From: Orobanche coerulescens | Lineage: Eukaryota > Streptophyta > Magnoliopsida > Lamiales > Orobanchaceae | Assembly (NCBI GenBank): GCA_033398695.1 | Contig: CM065816.1 | Location: 128,809,358 to 128,873,357 of the forward strand | DNA length: 64,000 bases | Direction of reading: 5' to 3' | Shown: positions 20,172 to 32,300 of the stretch, one piece after another | Layout: every line of letters starts with the position of its first letter | Numbering within the stretch: position 1 is the stretch's first letter | Position numbers and translations under genes: made by a program | Notes under the pieces: model-generated | The model's input: the letters and a program-made list of their open reading frames with translations, nothing else | Told to the model about the DNA's origin: nothing | Databases searched by the model: none

Positions 20172-23069
20172 TGTAATGTCCTGAATTTTAAAATAATATT
20201 TTATCATTGACCTTGTTGGAAAATTGGTAATGTGATTTTTTTCTAGTAATGGACGTGATATTGAATAAATGAGAGTAATATGTCGGATGGTATTTTCTAA
20301 TATCGTCGAATAATTATTGGTGAGAATGTGGCGGTGGCCAACGTTGTATTATCCGATAAATTATTCAACGAAAATAAAAAATTATTCGGACTAACTATGG
20401 GACTTGTGAATTTACCTGGATATATCGAAGATGCATTTGTGGGCTTGGACCGTTTAAGGATATATGACTGAAGATTTTCTGGGAGGTATCGTGGACAAGG
20501 ATCGACGTTGAAAATCACTACGGATTTTTGATAAGTCTAAAAATTCTTAAAAATAACATTATTATAGAGAATTGAGTTGTATTTCCAACGGTTCAAATGG
20601 CGAGACAATCAGAGTCCGGACGGAGAAGTTATGGTCGAATAAGTGGAGACTGCCAATTATCGAGCACCGTGCGTCACTGCGTGCGTCAGCTGTCGGCAGG
20701 TGGCTGGAAGCTTCCCCACGGAGTCGTCGAGCGTGACGCGCAACTTTCAATCGAAAGTCACCGAGCGCGACGCACAGCCTGACGTCAGGTCTTTTGACAT
20801 ATGGCCTTATGTCATGCCGCTTAGTTGACTGAACACCTGTTTTTTAGCCAACAAATAAAGCCTTTACCAACTTCATTTCTACACCAAATGTACGTATGAT
20901 TATATAGAAACTCATTCTCTATGTATATAATTCTTTATATTTCTGGTCGGAGTCCATTTTACCGACGAAACATGGTCTTTTTCTGGCGAGTCAGGGCAGC
21001 CTATCCAGGCCAAGTCCGCCAGTTGTCTGACGAATTTTGTCTGAGAGAGATTTTCGTTAATTTTTCAACGGGAAGATGTGCGATTCCCCGTTCTGAAATA
21101 TTAACTCGGGGTAGGTGCTTAATCTTCAGATTTATTATACTTTGGTAATTTTTATTTGTTGTAGAATATTGATATTATTAAAAATGTTATAAACTCTTAA
21201 ACACCAAGTAACTTCGATTTTATTGGCTTACTATTATATAAAATAATTGAGTTATTCAATGGTTGAATATTCAGTAAATATTTCGAAAAATTTTAAGTTT
21301 ATAATTTTGACCTTTTGATATTTCCTTAGTAATAATATTCTAGTGGAATATTTATAAAATAATATTTATTAAGATCTGTTAAGTATTAATGATGAGGTTT
21401 GATGTAAATGATTATTTGTATATTTGAATCAACTTGATATTATAAGTTGATTGATTATTGAAATAATCAATATTTTGATGTAGAAAACAAAAATTATTTT
21501 TAGACTTGAATAAAATTTTGGAAATTATTCCTAAATTAAGGTAATGAATAATTGAGTTTTTAAGTATTTTTATTATGATTATTTTACCGAAAGTATTTAA
21601 ATAATCAAGACATGAGATTAAGCATAATTATCTTGACATCAATAATTAATATGTTCTTATATTTGATATATAAGATTTGATTATAATATTTGAACTTGTG
21701 GATAATGATATTTTCGACTTGGATAAATATTTATTTGATTACTAAGTGATAGTAATCAACATTGAGTTAGTATTGGTTCAAGTGATTATTTTTAAATTTT
21801 ATTTATATATTGATTATTGTAATTTGAGTATTGGACATCATGTTTGAGATATCTACGATGTTCCCGAATTAATTAAGATGATATAGGATGATATTATCAT
21901 AAGTAATGAGGAATTGAATAAGTGTACGTCGTAGTTATATCGCGGTGAAAGTTATTGATATCAGAATAGTAATAACTTGTTTAGGCGTGGAAACCAGAGC
22001 TTGGAGACCTTAACGGATTTGCTTTATCGACCCGGCTACTTGAGGCAATTTATACTTGTCCAGTTTATAATGTTTAATGAATGATTTTGATTTCATTTCA
22101 TTTATAATTCATGTAGCAATGATATTATAAATATGAATTATGGAGATAATAGTTTGTATATTGAACTCTGATTGGATTAAATCATAATGTATATGATTTA
22201 AATGTGTTATTAGTATACTTGAGGATCCATATACAGTTTTGCGAAGACGGAGATGTGAGTTATCTTCGGTTTGTGAATGGAATGTTGGATATCGATTGTA
22301 GTTTATCATGACGATATTGACATCGGGATAATGGTTTATTGATATTGAATTGATTGTATTTCATTTGAAGTTCTTCGAATAATTGCTTATTCGTTCAAGG
22401 ACATTTGTTCGTGGAAAGGGCATCCATCAGGGGCTTTGAGGTAAGTAATTATTACCCGGTGATGAAGATAATGATTTTTGATGATGTAGTACATAGTGAT
22501 GTACATTATTTGTGTATTGTGAATTGAGATTTTTGATGATCATATGGATGGTTTGTTGAGGGATGTTGATCCCATGACCATTGTTTGGTGTTGTTGATCG
22601 TGTTGATTGATCGTTGAGAGTTGATGATCCTAGTACTATTTTGTTGAGATTGTTTACCGTGTTGATCGTTCATTGAGGGATGATGATCCCAGGAGTTGTT
22701 TTGGATATTGTTGGTCGTGTCGACCTTTCATTATCGGTCTGTTGTTGTTTCACTTCAATGAGTCTTTTTATCCTTATTCGATTTGAGATTCTTTGAGTTT
22801 CGTTGTCATGTTGATATCATGACACGGGTCACACTGGCGCGCCGATTGGTTATGTATAGGATTTTTAGTCAGACACATAAGGTCGCGTGTTGATGTTTCC
22901 GCATTGGACTGTGCACACGAGATGCTTACTTCGTGAGACTAATTAGGTACAAGACCACATGTGTATTCGATAGATACCCATTGGAGGCTTGTGCACGGAC
23001 ACATTTCCATCCCGTGCGAAGTGTGGCGCCATACTTTGAGCATTATGGTCTGAAATCATAATCTCGCTG

Positions 23070-23302
23070 AGTAATACAACATGTTTGATTGTGTGTGATT
23101 AGTGGGTTGAGATTATGATAGTGTTGGGTTTATACAGCATGTGTGATAGCGTATATTCCAGGATTATGGTTATAATCTGGTTGATTCATACAGCATATCA
23201 GATTGCGTGTGATCAATGATTTGAGATTATGATGTTGTTGGGGGTTTATACAACAAGTGCGATTGTGTATATTCCCGGAATTTGAGATTATGATATGGTT
23301 GA
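23070..23302 (+). repeat. 60-65-bp imperfect tandem repeats, target of the solo LTR
   Basis: Units share ttgagattatgat, then a trinucleotide-like ttggg block, then atacarcatgt.tgattg.gt. About three and a half units precede the insertion, and one resumes after it at 24426. Confidence 0.65.
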
Positions 23303-23873
23303 TGTTGGATCAATAATCAGTATACATGCTATTGTGCGGAAGCATATATAAAGGTGTGGAAAATAAATCGACACATGATTTATAGAGGTTCGGCCAAACG
23401 TGCCTATGTCCTCTCTTCGGTATCTTTTTCAATAGGCTAACGATCAACCTCTGCACCTCTCTTCTATCGGTAGAGCGATAACCATTACAAACTCGTCTTC
23501 TGTCCGAGTAAACCGTTCACAATCTCTCTTCTATCGGTCGAGATAAACCGTTCACTCACTTGTCTTTATGTCGGTCCAAGTTAAACCGTTTTCCTTTTCT
23601 ATCGGATAAGAAATCAACCTATCTATCTTTTTATGGGTACTAGACAAACCTCACTCGGATATAGATTGCGATTCTAACAATGCCGGATCCTTGATCCTAA
23701 TAACACCGAATCCAATCTAATCATTTCTTTCCTTTCGTGTATGAGTTATCGTGTATAACACACAAACTCTTATCAATATAAGCTCAAATACAACAACGAT
23801 AGAATGTATAACAATATCTGATCAATATATCGATTGCTTGAAGTTGTTGTATGTTCAATACCATAGGAAGTGG

Positions 23874-23881
23874 TATTTATA
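23874..23881 (-). promoter_or_regulatory. TATA box of the solo LTR
   Basis: On the minus strand TATAAATA, in cctataaatacc, next to the palindrome array at 23927-24296. Confidence 0.55.
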
Positions 23882-23926
23882 GGCTCTAAAGCTTCAACTA
23901 GCCGTTAGCCCTTTTTGACTCCTTTA

Positions 23927-24296
23927 CGTACGTTATAAGCCAACACTTACGTATGTTAGATGCATTATGTACGTTAACATCAACATGTTACGTACGTTAA
24001 GCTTAATGCATCTTAGTCCAGTAGCCTTCGTTTCTTTCATTACGTACGTTGTCATCCTCCATTACGTATGTTAAGTACCCTCTTTAGCGTACGTTAATTG
24101 TACTCGATAGCGTACATTAATTCATATATCCGTTGCTTGCTTTATTCAAAATGTCCGTTGTGCACTTGACTTTGACCCAGAATCTTCCAACAAGTGTCTT
24201 GTTTGAATTGTCATTACGTATGTTAAACTTGCAGTGTTACGTACGTTAACTTCCAAATATTATGTACGTTAAGAACATGATATAGCATACGTTAAT
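23927..24296 (-). promoter_or_regulatory. Palindrome array TTACGTACGTTA in the solo LTR
   Basis: About eleven units such as ttacgtacgttata, atgttacgtacgttaag, tagcgtacgttaa and attacgtatgttaa occur every 20-40 bases. They are variants of the TARCGYRCGYTA word of A, D and E, in an apparently unrelated LTR. Confidence 0.8.
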
Positions 24297-25861
24297 AGTG
24301 TTCTGTCTAGCTTTTTGCGTCTTCGACTTATTCATTGTTTTGTTTTGCTTCTTTGTTGTTTCCTTTATGTTACAACTAATCATCAAAACTCGATTAATGA
24401 ATATTTGGAATAAAATATTACAACAGTTGAGTCATACAGTGTATTTGATTGTGTGTGATCAATGGTTTGAGGTTATGATTCTTTCATGACTTAACTGATC
24501 TTTTTCGATTATTATGTTGATAATATTCTCAGTTGTTTGATCCCTCATTGATTGTTTGTGGGAGTTTATCATGTTTTTGGTATTCTCAGTTGTTTAATCC
24601 TTCGTTGATCATATTGGAGTTTATCATGTTGATGATCTTTTCGGTTGCTTGATCTTTCGTTGATCGTTTATCATGGTGATGATATTCTCGGTTGTGGTTG
24701 ACCTTCAGTTGGTCGTATTTGAGATTATCATGCCGATGATATTCTCGGTTTATTTCTTGGTTGATCATCGTTATTGATCGTATGAGCGTTCAGACTTTGC
24801 GTTGATATTTCGGGACTTGTTGCCATTGTTTTTTGGGCCGTTGTTTCACAGATGCATTATGTATTACTAGTTTTATCATGATTGAAAATCATTTATCATG
24901 ATTGAGATTTGATTGTGTCATCCGACGGATAAGATTTGTCACGAATGGATTGTTCCGTACTTATGAGATATGATGATGTAATGGAAATTTTTGGTATTGC
25001 TTGGATACAATATAGAGGTTTGGATTTAGTTTCATTTTGTCATTTGAGAATGCGAGATTCGAATTATGGTAAGGATTGATTTGATATGGATTACCATGAG
25101 TTGGTAAGGTTATGATGGTGAGATTACAGCGGTAGCATTCTTACTTTGTAATTACATTGGTATGTAATAGATTTATGATGATGTGAGGGTTATCATTATT
25201 GAGTATTATTGCTGACCCCGTCACGGACTTTAATTTTAGGTACTCGGAGATCGAGCTTGTAGTGGTCGTGAAAAAGATGAGCTTTCCGGATGATACCGGC
25301 TATGGTGTGTATTTGGTGTACTTTGACTGTGTATTGTATTCCGCTGCAAATGTATTTCTACTGTATTTATACCAACCGCCTGTATATTTTAAAATGGCAT
25401 TTTGGTATTTTGCAAACTTGAGTTATTTTGTAAAACCGATTCCATAAACTATTTTCTTGGTATATGGCTTAACGAACATTTTGAAACTGTCGAGTTTTGT
25501 CATTTTGGCCTTGAAGTTTTAAATGGAATTTCTATGACGGTATTTGGAAGATAAATTTTTGAGGACTATGAGTATTTGAAATATATTACCGTCTTTGGCC
25601 ATTTTGTAATTTACCCAAAGTCGTGGGTATCCGCATTCGTAATTGTTGTCTTGACCCTTTTTATTGGTTGCGTACGATTATTTGTTGCATGGTATTTCGT
25701 TTCGGATCGATGATGTTGTCCGCGAGCATTTCGTCGTGTTCGTTCCGTGCATTTTTGGAAACCGAATCATCGAGTCATGGCGGCTGGGCACTGGCCAGAC
25801 GGGTGCGGCAGCCACTGTCGGGAGTGCTGGGCACTCGTCGGGCAGACGCGACAGGAACCGG

Positions 25862-26282
25862 CGTAGCGCGCGGTATTGCCGGAAGACTGCGCACGCTAGC
25901 TCGGCAGGAGTCGCGCACGTTATTAGGCCGGCCGACGCACGCTATCGGGATGGGCAGAGAGGTTCCTGGAGTTCTGGACTCGGGGAGGATCGGCAGGTAG
26001 CGCACACTACTGTCGGTCGTGGCGCGCGCTAATCGGCATGTGTAGCGCACGCTGTCGGCCGACTAGCGCACGTTACCTGGCCGAGCAGTTTAGTCTAGAG
26101 GGTTCTGGACAGGTCGGCTAGCGTGCGCTAGCGTCCGCGCAACGCACGCTATCGGGGTCGGGCAGTCGAGTCCCGGTCGGCAGGTCGGGTCGATAGTGCC
26201 GGGTCATGCGGGCCCCGACTGAGGGTTCTGGGCGATACTGGCCGATAGCGCACGCTACTGCCGGAAGGCTAGCGCGCGCTAG
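25862..26282 (+). promoter_or_regulatory. Palindrome array, element D 5' LTR
   Basis: About twelve units of the type TAGCGCNCGCTA, including ctagcgtgcgctag near 26114 and ctagcgcgcgctag near 26269. The region is strongly GC-rich against A/T-rich flanks and ends 10 bases before the TATA box. Confidence 0.82.
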
Positions 26283-26292
26283 GCGGTGCCAG

Positions 26293-26300
26293 TATAAATA
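26293..26300 (+). promoter_or_regulatory. TATA box, element D 5' LTR
   Basis: TATAAATA in ccagtataaatatgac, directly after the palindrome array. Confidence 0.65.
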
Positions 26301-27264
26301 TGACAGAGTAGTCATATTTTCACCCGTTTTTCATTTCCATCTTTTCCTCTCCGCTGCTGAAGGCTTGGTTATCAAGGAGATATGTTGTCAAGAAATTAAT
26401 CCACGAAGTTTGGGAGTTCATATCATCGATTAATCATCCTATAACATCCGTTGATCCAGCGAATCAAGGTTAGATTTCCTAGAACCCTATCTTTGGGAAA
26501 TTTTGGGGTTTTTGGGTTTTTGTCCGATTCGTTCCGTATTGTTGATTAATCCATGATGGGTATGATTAATCTTAGTAGTATTCTTGTGTTTAACATCACC
26601 TAATCCATTGTTCTTCGTCGAATCAAGGTATATTTCTTGATTTTCCTTCAAGTTGACTTTTTGGGAGTTTTGTTCTTGATTTCGTTTTCCATTCGGTTTT
26701 GGTAAACCGATTGTTGTCTAATGATGTTATTAATCGTATTCTATGGATTGTATATCCATACTTCGAGTTGGTTTAACTCGATTGACAATTTGAGTGTTCT
26801 TGGGAATCATTGAACATTTAATGTTCGATTAAATGTTTCAATGAGTTTCTTTCAATGTCTTGATGTGATTCCTAGTGTTGTTGGTCTCGGTCCTCGTTGT
26901 GATCTTGTTTTTGTTGTTTTTTCCGGAGGATTATGTAACACCCCGAGATATTCGGAATAATTACAGCGCCGTAAACCCTTTAAGTAAGGATTTACAAGGC
27001 TAAATAAAAGAAATGCAAATATAATTCAACCTTACAACTGAAGTTCAAAATACAAAACTGGTTCAACTGATCCAAAGAGTTAACTTATACAACCATATCG
27101 AAAATGACATTATTAAAACACACGTACTCGAGTATTAAAGTGAACCAAGAAGACAAATCATAATAACAATAAATATCAACCACATCACTGAGCCATTTCA
27201 TCGTCTTGTCGGTACTGTGGTTGCTTCCCCGCTCCTCGGCTACTTGAACATCAAAACAATGTCC

Positions 27265-27294
27265 ACCCCCGAAGGGGTTAGCAAAACAATGCTA
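27265..27294 (-). other. Twin hairpin, element E 3' LTR
   Basis: Plus strand: ACCCC-CGAA-GGGGT (27265-27278) next to TAGCA/TGCTA (27279-27294). The right-LTR copy is at 44522-44551. Confidence 0.75.
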
Positions 27295-27408
27295 GTACAA
27301 GTATCATAATACATAAATCATCAGTGTATCATAAATCATGCAAAACGGACTTCCGTCATCGGAATCCAACGATGTGAATGCTCACGATTCCATCAACACA
27401 ATACAGGG

Positions 27409-27580
27409 TAATCCAACGATCCAGCGCCCTTGGTATAGATCCCCATGATGATCCCGTCGGACCAACGCATGGTGGAAAACCCGTCCAGCGATCCAGCGCC
27501 CTCAGCATAGATCCCCATGATGATCCCGTCGGACCAACGCATGGTGGACATTCGATCCAGCACCCTCATCATAGATCCTC
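27409..27580 (-). repeat. Tandem repeats in LTR of E (about 2.5 units)
   Basis: Units contain cgatccagcgccct, then ccccatgatgatcccgtcgg, then accaacgcatggtgga. They correspond, reversed, to the 85-bp units of element A. The right copy is at about 44672-44830. Confidence 0.8.
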
Positions 27581-27966
27581 ATGACCCCCTCGGATCATTT
27601 ATACCATAAACCAATCAATTATGCATACATATATGCATTTCAATATGTTCATCAATACGAACAATTAACAACGAATACCACGAGAAATTAAAGAAATACA
27701 TCTCATATTCGACAACATGAACAAAACCATAAGCATGATCAAAGTTCCAATATAAATCAAACTCAACATATGATACTTGCCTCGAAAATGGCAAGAATGG
27801 AAATACTCCAACAAATGACACGCGTCCGTAAGTCACCGCCCCTCGATCGTCCCCTATGCAAGGCTCGGACCTAAGAAATAATAAAGCATTCCTCACACGT
27901 CGTACGATCGTCTAACAATCCGGTCAACGACCAAAATCTCTAAATATGTAATCTGCCTGAACTACT

Positions 27967-28182
27967 TAGCGTACGCTACGTACTCTACGTAACGTGCGCT
28001 AAGGCTGTCTGTTAACGTACGCAAATGACCAAGTCTAGCATACGCTAGCCATGTACTGACAGTTCTCTCTGATCAGCCAACTCACACGACTGATAACATA
28101 ACGTACGTTACGTACCAAACGTAGCATACGTTAACTCGTTCCCGATAGCGCACGTTAATACGCCTATCTTAGCGTGCGCTAA
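27967..28182 (-). promoter_or_regulatory. Second palindrome array, element E 3' LTR
   Basis: Units such as tagcgtacgcta (27967) and ttagcgtgcgctaa (28169). Some show CpG loss (tagcatacgcta) where the right LTR keeps tagcgtacgcta. Confidence 0.75.
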
Positions 28183-28878
28183 CTGTGCATGGAAGTTTAG
28201 TACTGGGCAGAAAACTTGAGCTAAATGTGATGAAACTCATGAAATCTTCAGTGTTAATGCATGCCATCTCCGTGCATATCATGCTCGTACGGTTTGTGAA
28301 AGATCTTTACGTATTAAATGACTATGAGATACAAGGATACGTATAATCATCACAACACCATAATTCATATTTGATCTTCAAGAAATATCCTAAGTCCAAT
28401 CCATTTCATGTCCCAAAACGTATGATTCCTTTAGGTAAAGACATAAAAACTTGGAAATCTCCATATACTGGTCATAATCGGTTTTGAAGATACATGAATA
28501 TGCTTAGGAGTCCACATACTAAAAAGGTTCACTGGATTATACGATGAATAAGTGCCGAAACGTCAAAAATATCCTTCTAACACATGATGTTTGACTACTA
28601 ACAAATTTAACTGACTAGATAATCATGATCAAAACGTCCTTCATACTAGTACTTAATATTGGTGAAGAATCATCTACCTCAAAGTAGTGAAGAACAAGGA
28701 GGAACTCGAAGCAATCCAACGCCGAAGGCTTGAACACCAATCTCCAATGATCTACAATCTTCAAACTCGTGCTAGGAGGATGATATGAGAGGTTGAGGAG
28801 GGAGGAAGTAACTCTCTAAGCTCAAAAATTCGGATTAGGGAAGTGAAAATATCTGAATAATGAAAAAGTAAGCTGTCC

Positions 28879-28886
28879 TATATATA
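28879..28886 (-). promoter_or_regulatory. TATA box, element E 3' LTR
   Basis: TATATATA within cctatatatagg. The palindrome array 28899-29203 lies immediately upstream in element direction. The right-LTR copy is at 46115-46122. Confidence 0.6.
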
Positions 28887-28898
28887 GGATATGGTTAT

Positions 28899-29203
28899 TA
28901 GCGCGCGCTAGCCCATACTCACAGCATGCGCTAACGGTCATACGAAGCTTACTGACTTCACTGTACTCAGCGTTTAGCGTGCGCTATCAACATATCATTA
29001 GTGTGCGCTACCGCGTTGACTTGGCTTTTCCCGAAAGCCGTCCAGGTTCATCCCGACATGATCCGACCGAAATCCTCAGCCGATCTTACCTACCACCCTG
29101 TCGTAATCATGCTGACTATGTGTATCGCGCGCTAAGGTTCATACATAGCGTGCGCTACGGATCCAAATTAGCGTATGCTACATATAGCCGATAGCGTGCG
29201 CTA
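28899..29203 (-). promoter_or_regulatory. Promoter-proximal palindrome array, element E 3' LTR
   Basis: Starts with the perfect palindrome tagcgcgcgcta (28899-28910), 13 bases from the TATA, and ends with tagcgtgcgcta (29192-29203). Confidence 0.8.
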
Positions 29204-29353
29204 CAAGTGCAAAATCACCATATTGAACACAATCATGCTATCATGCGCTCAACAACGCCGGATCATGAAATACAGAGAATAATACTCAGATCAAAATACA
29301 ACAAATACAATATTACAAGGTTCAATTACATATCAGAAATCTCGGGTATTACA

Positions 29354-29391
29354 TCCTTCCCCCCTAAAAAGAAGTTTCGTCCCGAAACTTA
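29354..29391 (-). promoter_or_regulatory. Polypurine tract, pre-PPT hairpin and stop codon of element E
   Basis: On the minus strand the pol stop TAA (29391-29389) is followed directly by GTTTCG/CGAAAC (29388-29374). A ttaggggggaagga tract then runs to the LTR. Confidence 0.82.
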
Positions 29392-32300
29392 AGATGAAAA
29401 CAACTCTGGATATCTAGCCTTCATACTATCCTCTGTTTCCCAAGTGGCCTCTTCAGATCCATGCCGTGACCATTGTACTTTAACCAAGTGTATTGGTTTA
29501 TTCCTCAATTGTTTGATCCGACTCTCAAGTATCTTGATCGGTCTCTCTTCGAAGGTACCGTCATTAGCTATCTCGATCTCATCGAAATCAATGACGTGAC
29601 TGGGGTCTGGTACATACTTCCGTAGTTGGGATACGTGAAACACATTGTGAACGTGACTCAGCGATGGCGGTAAGGCCAACCTGTATGCTAAATCTCCAAC
29701 TCTCTCGAGAATCTCGAATGGTCCGATATATCTCGGACTTAGCTTGACTTTCCTCCCAAAACGGAAAATTCCTCGTGTAGGAGACACCTTCAATAGTACG
29801 TGGTCCCCAATATCGAACTCTAGAGGGCGACGACGTATGTCTGCATAAGACTTCTGTCGACTCTGGGCAGTCAACAGTCTTTCTCGAATCAAAGCTATCT
29901 TCTCGTGAGTTTGAACTATCAATTCCGGTTCTGTCCCGATCAAATCCGAAGAATCATCCCAGCACAGGGGTGATCGGCATCTTCTCCCGTACAAAGCTTC
30001 AAATGGTGCCATCTTAATAGAAGCATGCCAACTATTATTGTAGGTGAATTCAATCAACGGCAAATGAACTTCCCAATCAGTTGACCAATCCAAAGCACAA
30101 GCTCTAAGCATGTCTTCTACTGTTTGTATAGTCCTTTCGGACTGACCGTCCGTCTGAGGATGATAAGCCGTGCTAAAGTTCAGTTCGGTCCCCAAAGCCC
30201 TATGAACTGCCTTCCAAAAGTGCGACATGAAGCGACCATCCCGATCTGAAATAATGGTCTTCGGTGTCCCATGTAATCTGACTATCTCTGCAATAAACAC
30301 TCGCGCCAATCTCTCGGGTCCCCAAGTATTTTTAATTCCTAGGAAATGAGCCGACTTGGTTAGTTGATCAACTACAACCCAAATCATGTTCATTCCCGTC
30401 TTGGTCCTTGGCATACTGGTGATGAAATCCATCGAGATATCCTCCCACTTCCACTCAGGAATCGGGAGCGGTTTTAACATTCCGGCAGGTCGCTGATGTT
30501 CAATCTTAACCTGCTGACAAGTCAAACACTTTGAAACGTATTCTGCTACGTCCTTCTTCATATTCCCCCTCCAAAAGTTTTGATTAAGATCCTTATACAT
30601 CTTACTGCTGCCTAGGTGAATAGAATAAGGCGCGCTATGAGCTTCCTTCAGAATTGTCCGTCTCAAATCATCAGCATCGGGAACGCAAAGTCGACTCTGA
30701 AATCTCAAAACTCCATCATCTTGTATCACGAATCCTGGGCCTTTCCTTTCTTTACTTCGTCACATAACCGAAGGATCAGAGAATCATTCAACTGCTTAGA
30801 TTTGATCTCCTCGACTAGTGATGAAGTCAGTTCCATCACATATAGTTGCCCTTGGATTCCTGGTGCCCATACATCAATCCCTTCGCGGATCAGTTCCCGT
30901 TGAATGCTGGTTTGGGATGTAAGTGCTTCCAACACTCGAAGAGAAACAGGTTTATGGCTCAATGCATCAGCTACTACGTTTGCTTTACCCGGGTGATAGA
31001 GAATTTCCAAGTCGTAATCCTTGATCAATTCCAGCCACCTTCTCTGCCTCATGTTTAGTTCTTTCTGACTGAAAATGTACTTGAGGCTCTTATGATCTGT
31101 AAAGATCTGACAATGAGTGCCGTACAAATAATGTCGCCAAATTTTCAAGGCAAAGACCACAGCTGCTAGCTCCAGACCGTGAGTCAGGTAATTAACTTCG
31201 TACGGTTTCAACTGCCGAGAAGCATAGGCAATCACCTTATTCTTTTGCATTAACACACATCTCAGACCCTGATTTGAAGCGTCGCTGTATACCATGAATC
31301 CATCAGTCCCATCTGGTAACGCTAATATAGGTGCTGTCGTCAGTCTCTTCTTAAGTTCATCAAAACCAGCCTGGCATTTCTCATCCCACGTGAACTTTTG
31401 AGTTTTCTGTAATAGATGAGTGAGCGGTCGAGCAATTTTGGAAAATCCCTCTACAAAACGGCGATAATATCCAGCAAGTCCTAAGAAACTCCGGACTTCT
31501 TTCACGTTATTAGGAGCTTCCCATTCCAAGATTGCTTCGACTTTCTTCGGGTCCACCTGAACTCCGTCAGCTGATATCACATGCCCAAGGAAAGTTACTT
31601 CCCTAAGCTAGAACTCGCATTTGGAAAGCTTTGCATACAGCTATTCCTTCCTCAAGGTGCTCAAAACCACACGCAAATGCTCGACATGCTCCTCTGTGTC
31701 CTTCGAATATATCAAGATGTCATCAATGAAGACGACCACAAATTTATCCAAGTATTCTAAGAATACCCGATTCATCAATTGCATGAATACCGCAGGAGCA
31801 TTGGTAAGTCCAAATGGCATCACTACAAATTCATAATGCCCGTACCGGGATCTGAAATCAGACTTTGGTATATCCGATTCCTTAATTCTCAACTGATGGT
31901 ATCCCGATCGCAAGTCAATCTTCGAGAATACCCTTGCCCCTTGCAGTTGATCAAACAAGTCGTCGATCCGAGGTATAGGATGCTTATTCTTGATTGTCAC
32001 TTTGTTGAGCTCCCTGTAATCAATACATAATCGGAGGGATCCATATTTCTTCCGGACAAAGAGAACGGGCGCTCCCCAAGGAGAAACGCTAGGTTGAATA
32101 TAACCCTTCTGTAATAATTCCTCCAGTTGCTTCTTTAGTTCATACATCTCGGTTGGCGCCATGCGGTATGGTGCTCTGGAAATAGCAGCGGCTCCAGGCT
32201 CTAATTTGATAGTGAACTCCACTTCTCTCTGCGGAGGTAACCCAGGTAGTTCGTCAGGAAATACATCTGAAAATTCATTCACAACTGGAATAGATGAGAG

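Larger units (their letters stand above)
23303..24425 (-). mobile_element. Solo LTR, Ty1/copia-like, 1123 bp
   Basis: The termini are TGTTG at 23303 and CAACA at 24425, flanked by GTTGA at 23298-23302 and again at 24426-24430, a perfect 5-bp target duplication. There is no interior, primer site or polypurine tract, so it is a recombination product. A TATA box and palindrome array read on the minus strand. The lineage call rests on the TGTTG/CAACA ends and a gaggttcggcc phrase and is tentative. Confidence 0.85.
18312..25598 (+). mobile_element. Element C: coding-free LTR retroelement with very long LTRs
   Basis: A partial 5' LTR ends at 19470, followed by an iMet primer site, a 0.7 kb interior, a polypurine tract and a 3' LTR from 20172. 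The 3' LTR carries words shared with F/G LTRs (a tacaagaccacaygtgtattcg segment and the phrase gtccggac...agttatggtcg), so it is Tekay-related. Without the solo LTR insertion, the 3' LTR is about 4.3 kb and lacks its last 105 bases. Confidence 0.8.
20172..25598 (+). repeat. Element C 3' LTR with a nested solo LTR
   Basis: Starts TGTAATGTCC. It includes a GC-richer block at 20590-20800 with repeated gcgtgcgtc/gcgcgacgc words, a long A/T-rich stretch (21140-22400) with nothing recognisable, diverged repeats with gttgatc...ttgagggatgatgatccc (22540-22740), and 60-65-bp repeats (23070-23300). After the solo LTR comes the region shared with the 5' LTR. It stops at 25598, where element D begins without its own LTR start. 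Confidence 0.8.
25599..26933 (+). repeat. Element D 5' LTR, first part
   Basis: Aligns with 60170-61446 of the 3' LTR. It begins in mid-LTR at ccattttgtaatttaccc, fused to element C within the shared letters ctttgg/ggcc. Several arginine-rich ORFs at 25623-26315 come only from the palindrome array and are not genes. Confidence 0.85.
26934..29353 (-). repeat. Element E 3' LTR (left copy)
   Basis: In plus reading TGTAACACCC...GGTATTACA. Contains, in element direction, a palindrome array (29203-28899), a TATA at 28886, a second array (28182-27967), tandem repeats and the twin hairpin. A 93-aa ORF at 27615-27896 is present in both LTRs but shows no known domain. Confidence 0.94.

Noticed and set aside
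25623..26315. Arg/Ala-rich ORFs in the D LTR, repeated at 60117-60840
   Set aside because: Generated by GC-rich palindromes lacking stop codons. Several frames are open at once on both strands.
27615..27896. 93-aa ORF present in both E LTRs (also 44872-45153)
   Set aside because: Conservation is explained by LTR identity; no domain and no counterpart in the A LTR.
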